Assembly (NCBI GenBank): GCA_946614295.1
Contig: CAMOGT010000021.1
Location: 1 to 12,999 of the forward strand
Length of the DNA stretch: 12,999 bases
Direction: 5' to 3'
DNA from: an uncultured Bacteroidales bacterium
GTDB taxonomy: Bacteria > Bacteroidota > Bacteroidia > Bacteroidales > Paludibacteraceae
In this document: positions 12,062 to 12,999 of the stretch, in pieces
Position numbering within the stretch: position 1 is the first letter of the stretch
Layout of the letters: every line of letters begins with the position of its first letter
Notes under the pieces: model-generated
Told to the model about the DNA's origin: nothing
The model's database searches: none
The model's input: the letters and a program-made list of their open reading frames with translations, nothing else
Position numbers and translations under genes: made by a program

Positions 12062-12702
12062 TGAACACCTTTCTGAACATAGTAGCCAAGACGTTGAGCG
12101 TGATACTTTATCCGCTTTTCGTTCCCACGTATGGCGTGATTCTTTTCTGCCTCACCCACGCGCTGCATAACGGTACACCGCTACATTGGGTGTGGTCCAC
12201 GATTGCCATCGCCGGTACGCTGCTACTGACCTGCGTGCTCCCGATCACCGCTATATGGATTCTCATGCGCCGCGGGTTTGTAACGGACATGCAGATAGCG
12301 GACTCCCGCGAGCGCACAATGCCGTATATATACACCATCATGGGTTTTGGTTTCTGGGCGTACCTCATGGCTGCCGTTCTCAAAGCGCCGCTTTATCTCT
12401 CTTGCATTGCCATCGGCGCCGTGGTAGCCATCACTCTGGTTGCGCTCATCAACCGCCGGTGGAAAATCAGCGCCCATCTAACGGGCTTTGGCGGACTCGT
12501 AGGAGGTGTGTTGTGTTACTGCCTCGGCATTGGCGGCATCCCTTCGTGGACGATGCTCGCCGTTTGGCTCTGTCTATCATGGATTTTGATGTGGGCGCGT
12601 CTCTATCTGGATGCCCACACGCCCGCGCAGGTATCGGCAGGCTGGCTATTAGGTATTTCATGCACGTTTCTACCCTATTGTATTCTCAACTATGCGTTGT
12701 AA
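12061..12702 (+). CDS. PAP2-like integral membrane protein
   Basis: This encodes 213 residues and about six hydrophobic helices (~8-30, 44-68, 92-106, 111-130, 143-158, 165-180, 191-210). Three motifs align with PAP2 (type 2 phosphatidic acid phosphatase) signatures in degenerate form: DSRERTMP (81-88) for KxxxxxxRP, KISAH (135-139) in place of PSGH, and ARLYLDAHTPAQVSAG (179-194) for SRxxxxxHxxxD, with the final Asp replaced by Gln. Both catalytic-type His residues (139, 186) are kept. In Bacteroidota such proteins are usually annotated as PAP2 family and might act on undecaprenyl or lipid phosphates, but activity here is uncertain. The start codon overlaps the rpoN stop and the end overlaps the next gene by 11 nt, so it is translated as part of that cluster. 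Confidence 0.8.
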   Translation: MNTFLNIVAKTLSVILYPLFVPTYGVILFCLTHALHNGTPLHWVWSTIAIAGTLLLTCVLPITAIWILMRRGFVTDMQIADSRERTMPYIYTIMGFGFWAYLMAAVLKAPLYLSCIAIGAVVAITLVALINRRWKISAHLTGFGGLVGGVLCYCLGIGGIPSWTMLAVWLCLSWILMWARLYLDAHTPAQVSAGWLLGISCTFLPYCILNYAL

Positions 12703-12999
12703 AAAGCTGCATATCACCCTTTTGGCGTTTCTCTTGACGCTTACGCTGAGTGCTCAAACACTGAGCGAAGGGGCACGTATATCGCTCTTGACCTGCGCAC
12801 CCGGGGAAGAACTGTATGCCCGTTACGGCCACACTGCCCTTCGGGTTAATGATCCCGAAAACGATCTCGACATCGTATTCAATTACGGTATATTTGACTT
12901 CAACACCGAGCATTTCTACTGGAAATTCGTCCGCGGCGAGACTTGGTACGAACTTGGAGCTTCACCCTACTGGTGGTTCATGCGCGAGTATGAGGAAAC
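12692..12999 (+). CDS. DUF4105 (Lnb N-terminal periplasmic domain-like) protein, 3' end outside window
   Basis: Only the first 102 codons are present; the frame is open at the window edge. A signal peptide (KK at 4-5, hydrophobic 9-20, cleavage near SAQ at ~20-22) implies export. The next segment, ISLLTCAPGEELYARYGHTA (30-49), then DIVFNYGIFDFNTEHFYWKF (60-79) and ETWYELG (83-89), is the N-terminal signature of DUF4105, a conserved Bacteroidota envelope protein of unproven function. The Cys and His in TCAPGEELYARYGH are invariant-looking and recall NlpC-like hydrolases, but that is inference. The ATG lies inside the end of the PAP2-like gene (11-nt overlap), so both are likely cotranscribed and translationally coupled. 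Confidence 0.88.
   Translation, partial: MRCKKLHITLLAFLLTLTLSAQTLSEGARISLLTCAPGEELYARYGHTALRVNDPENDLDIVFNYGIFDFNTEHFYWKFVRGETWYELGASPYWWFMREYEE

Overview
The window reads as a chromosomal segment of a Bacteroidota (Bacteroidales-type) bacterium with about 50% GC. Five promoters have the Bacteroidota layout (TTTG, 20 nt, TAnnTTTG). Several proteins are forms typical of that phylum: a 110-residue omega/Rpb6-like RNA polymerase subunit, a long (317-residue) NusB, a DUF3276 PUR-type protein and a DUF4105 protein. I see no rRNA, tRNA, CRISPR array, insertion sequence or phage gene. Apart from the first ~220 bases, genes fill the window.

Layout. 1-220: non-coding, with two small hairpins and a promoter. 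221-844: flavodoxin-fold iron-sulfur flavoprotein-like reductase. 987-3093: a small helix-turn-helix-like protein, then two diverged paralogous outer-membrane barrel proteins. 3143-4171: ApbE flavin transferase. 4222-6611: bamD, omega (rpoZ) and coaBC on their own promoter. 6616-6993 (minus strand): DUF3276 protein, convergent with coaBC and divergent from nusB. 7131-12999: a tightly packed plus-strand series, nusB, yajC, YbbR-like, DegT/WbpE-like aminotransferase, rpoN, PAP2-like membrane protein, and a DUF4105 protein cut by the window end. From YbbR onward the genes overlap or lie within 10 nt of each other.

The cargo is mostly core cell biology: envelope assembly (BamD, YajC, barrel proteins, YbbR, PAP2-like), transcription (omega, NusB, sigma-54, DUF3276), cofactor metabolism (CoaBC, ApbE, flavoprotein) and one sugar-nucleotide enzyme.

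The most unusual content lies between the genes. Almost every spacer is built from degenerate heptanucleotide arrays of several sequence classes: ATGAAAG, AATTTAC/TTTATAA, AAGGCGA/AAGGTTA/GAGGCGA and AAGCTGA/TAGCTGA. One class also occurs in frame inside a secreted protein gene. In another spacer the array supplies the GTG start of the YbbR gene. Two ATGAAAG arrays form chains of overlapping start/stop minicistrons leading from one gene's stop to the next gene's start. A second pattern is a promoter family whose 20-nt spacer is conserved as well as its boxes. The nusB/DUF3276 divergent pair uses two such promoters that physically overlap.
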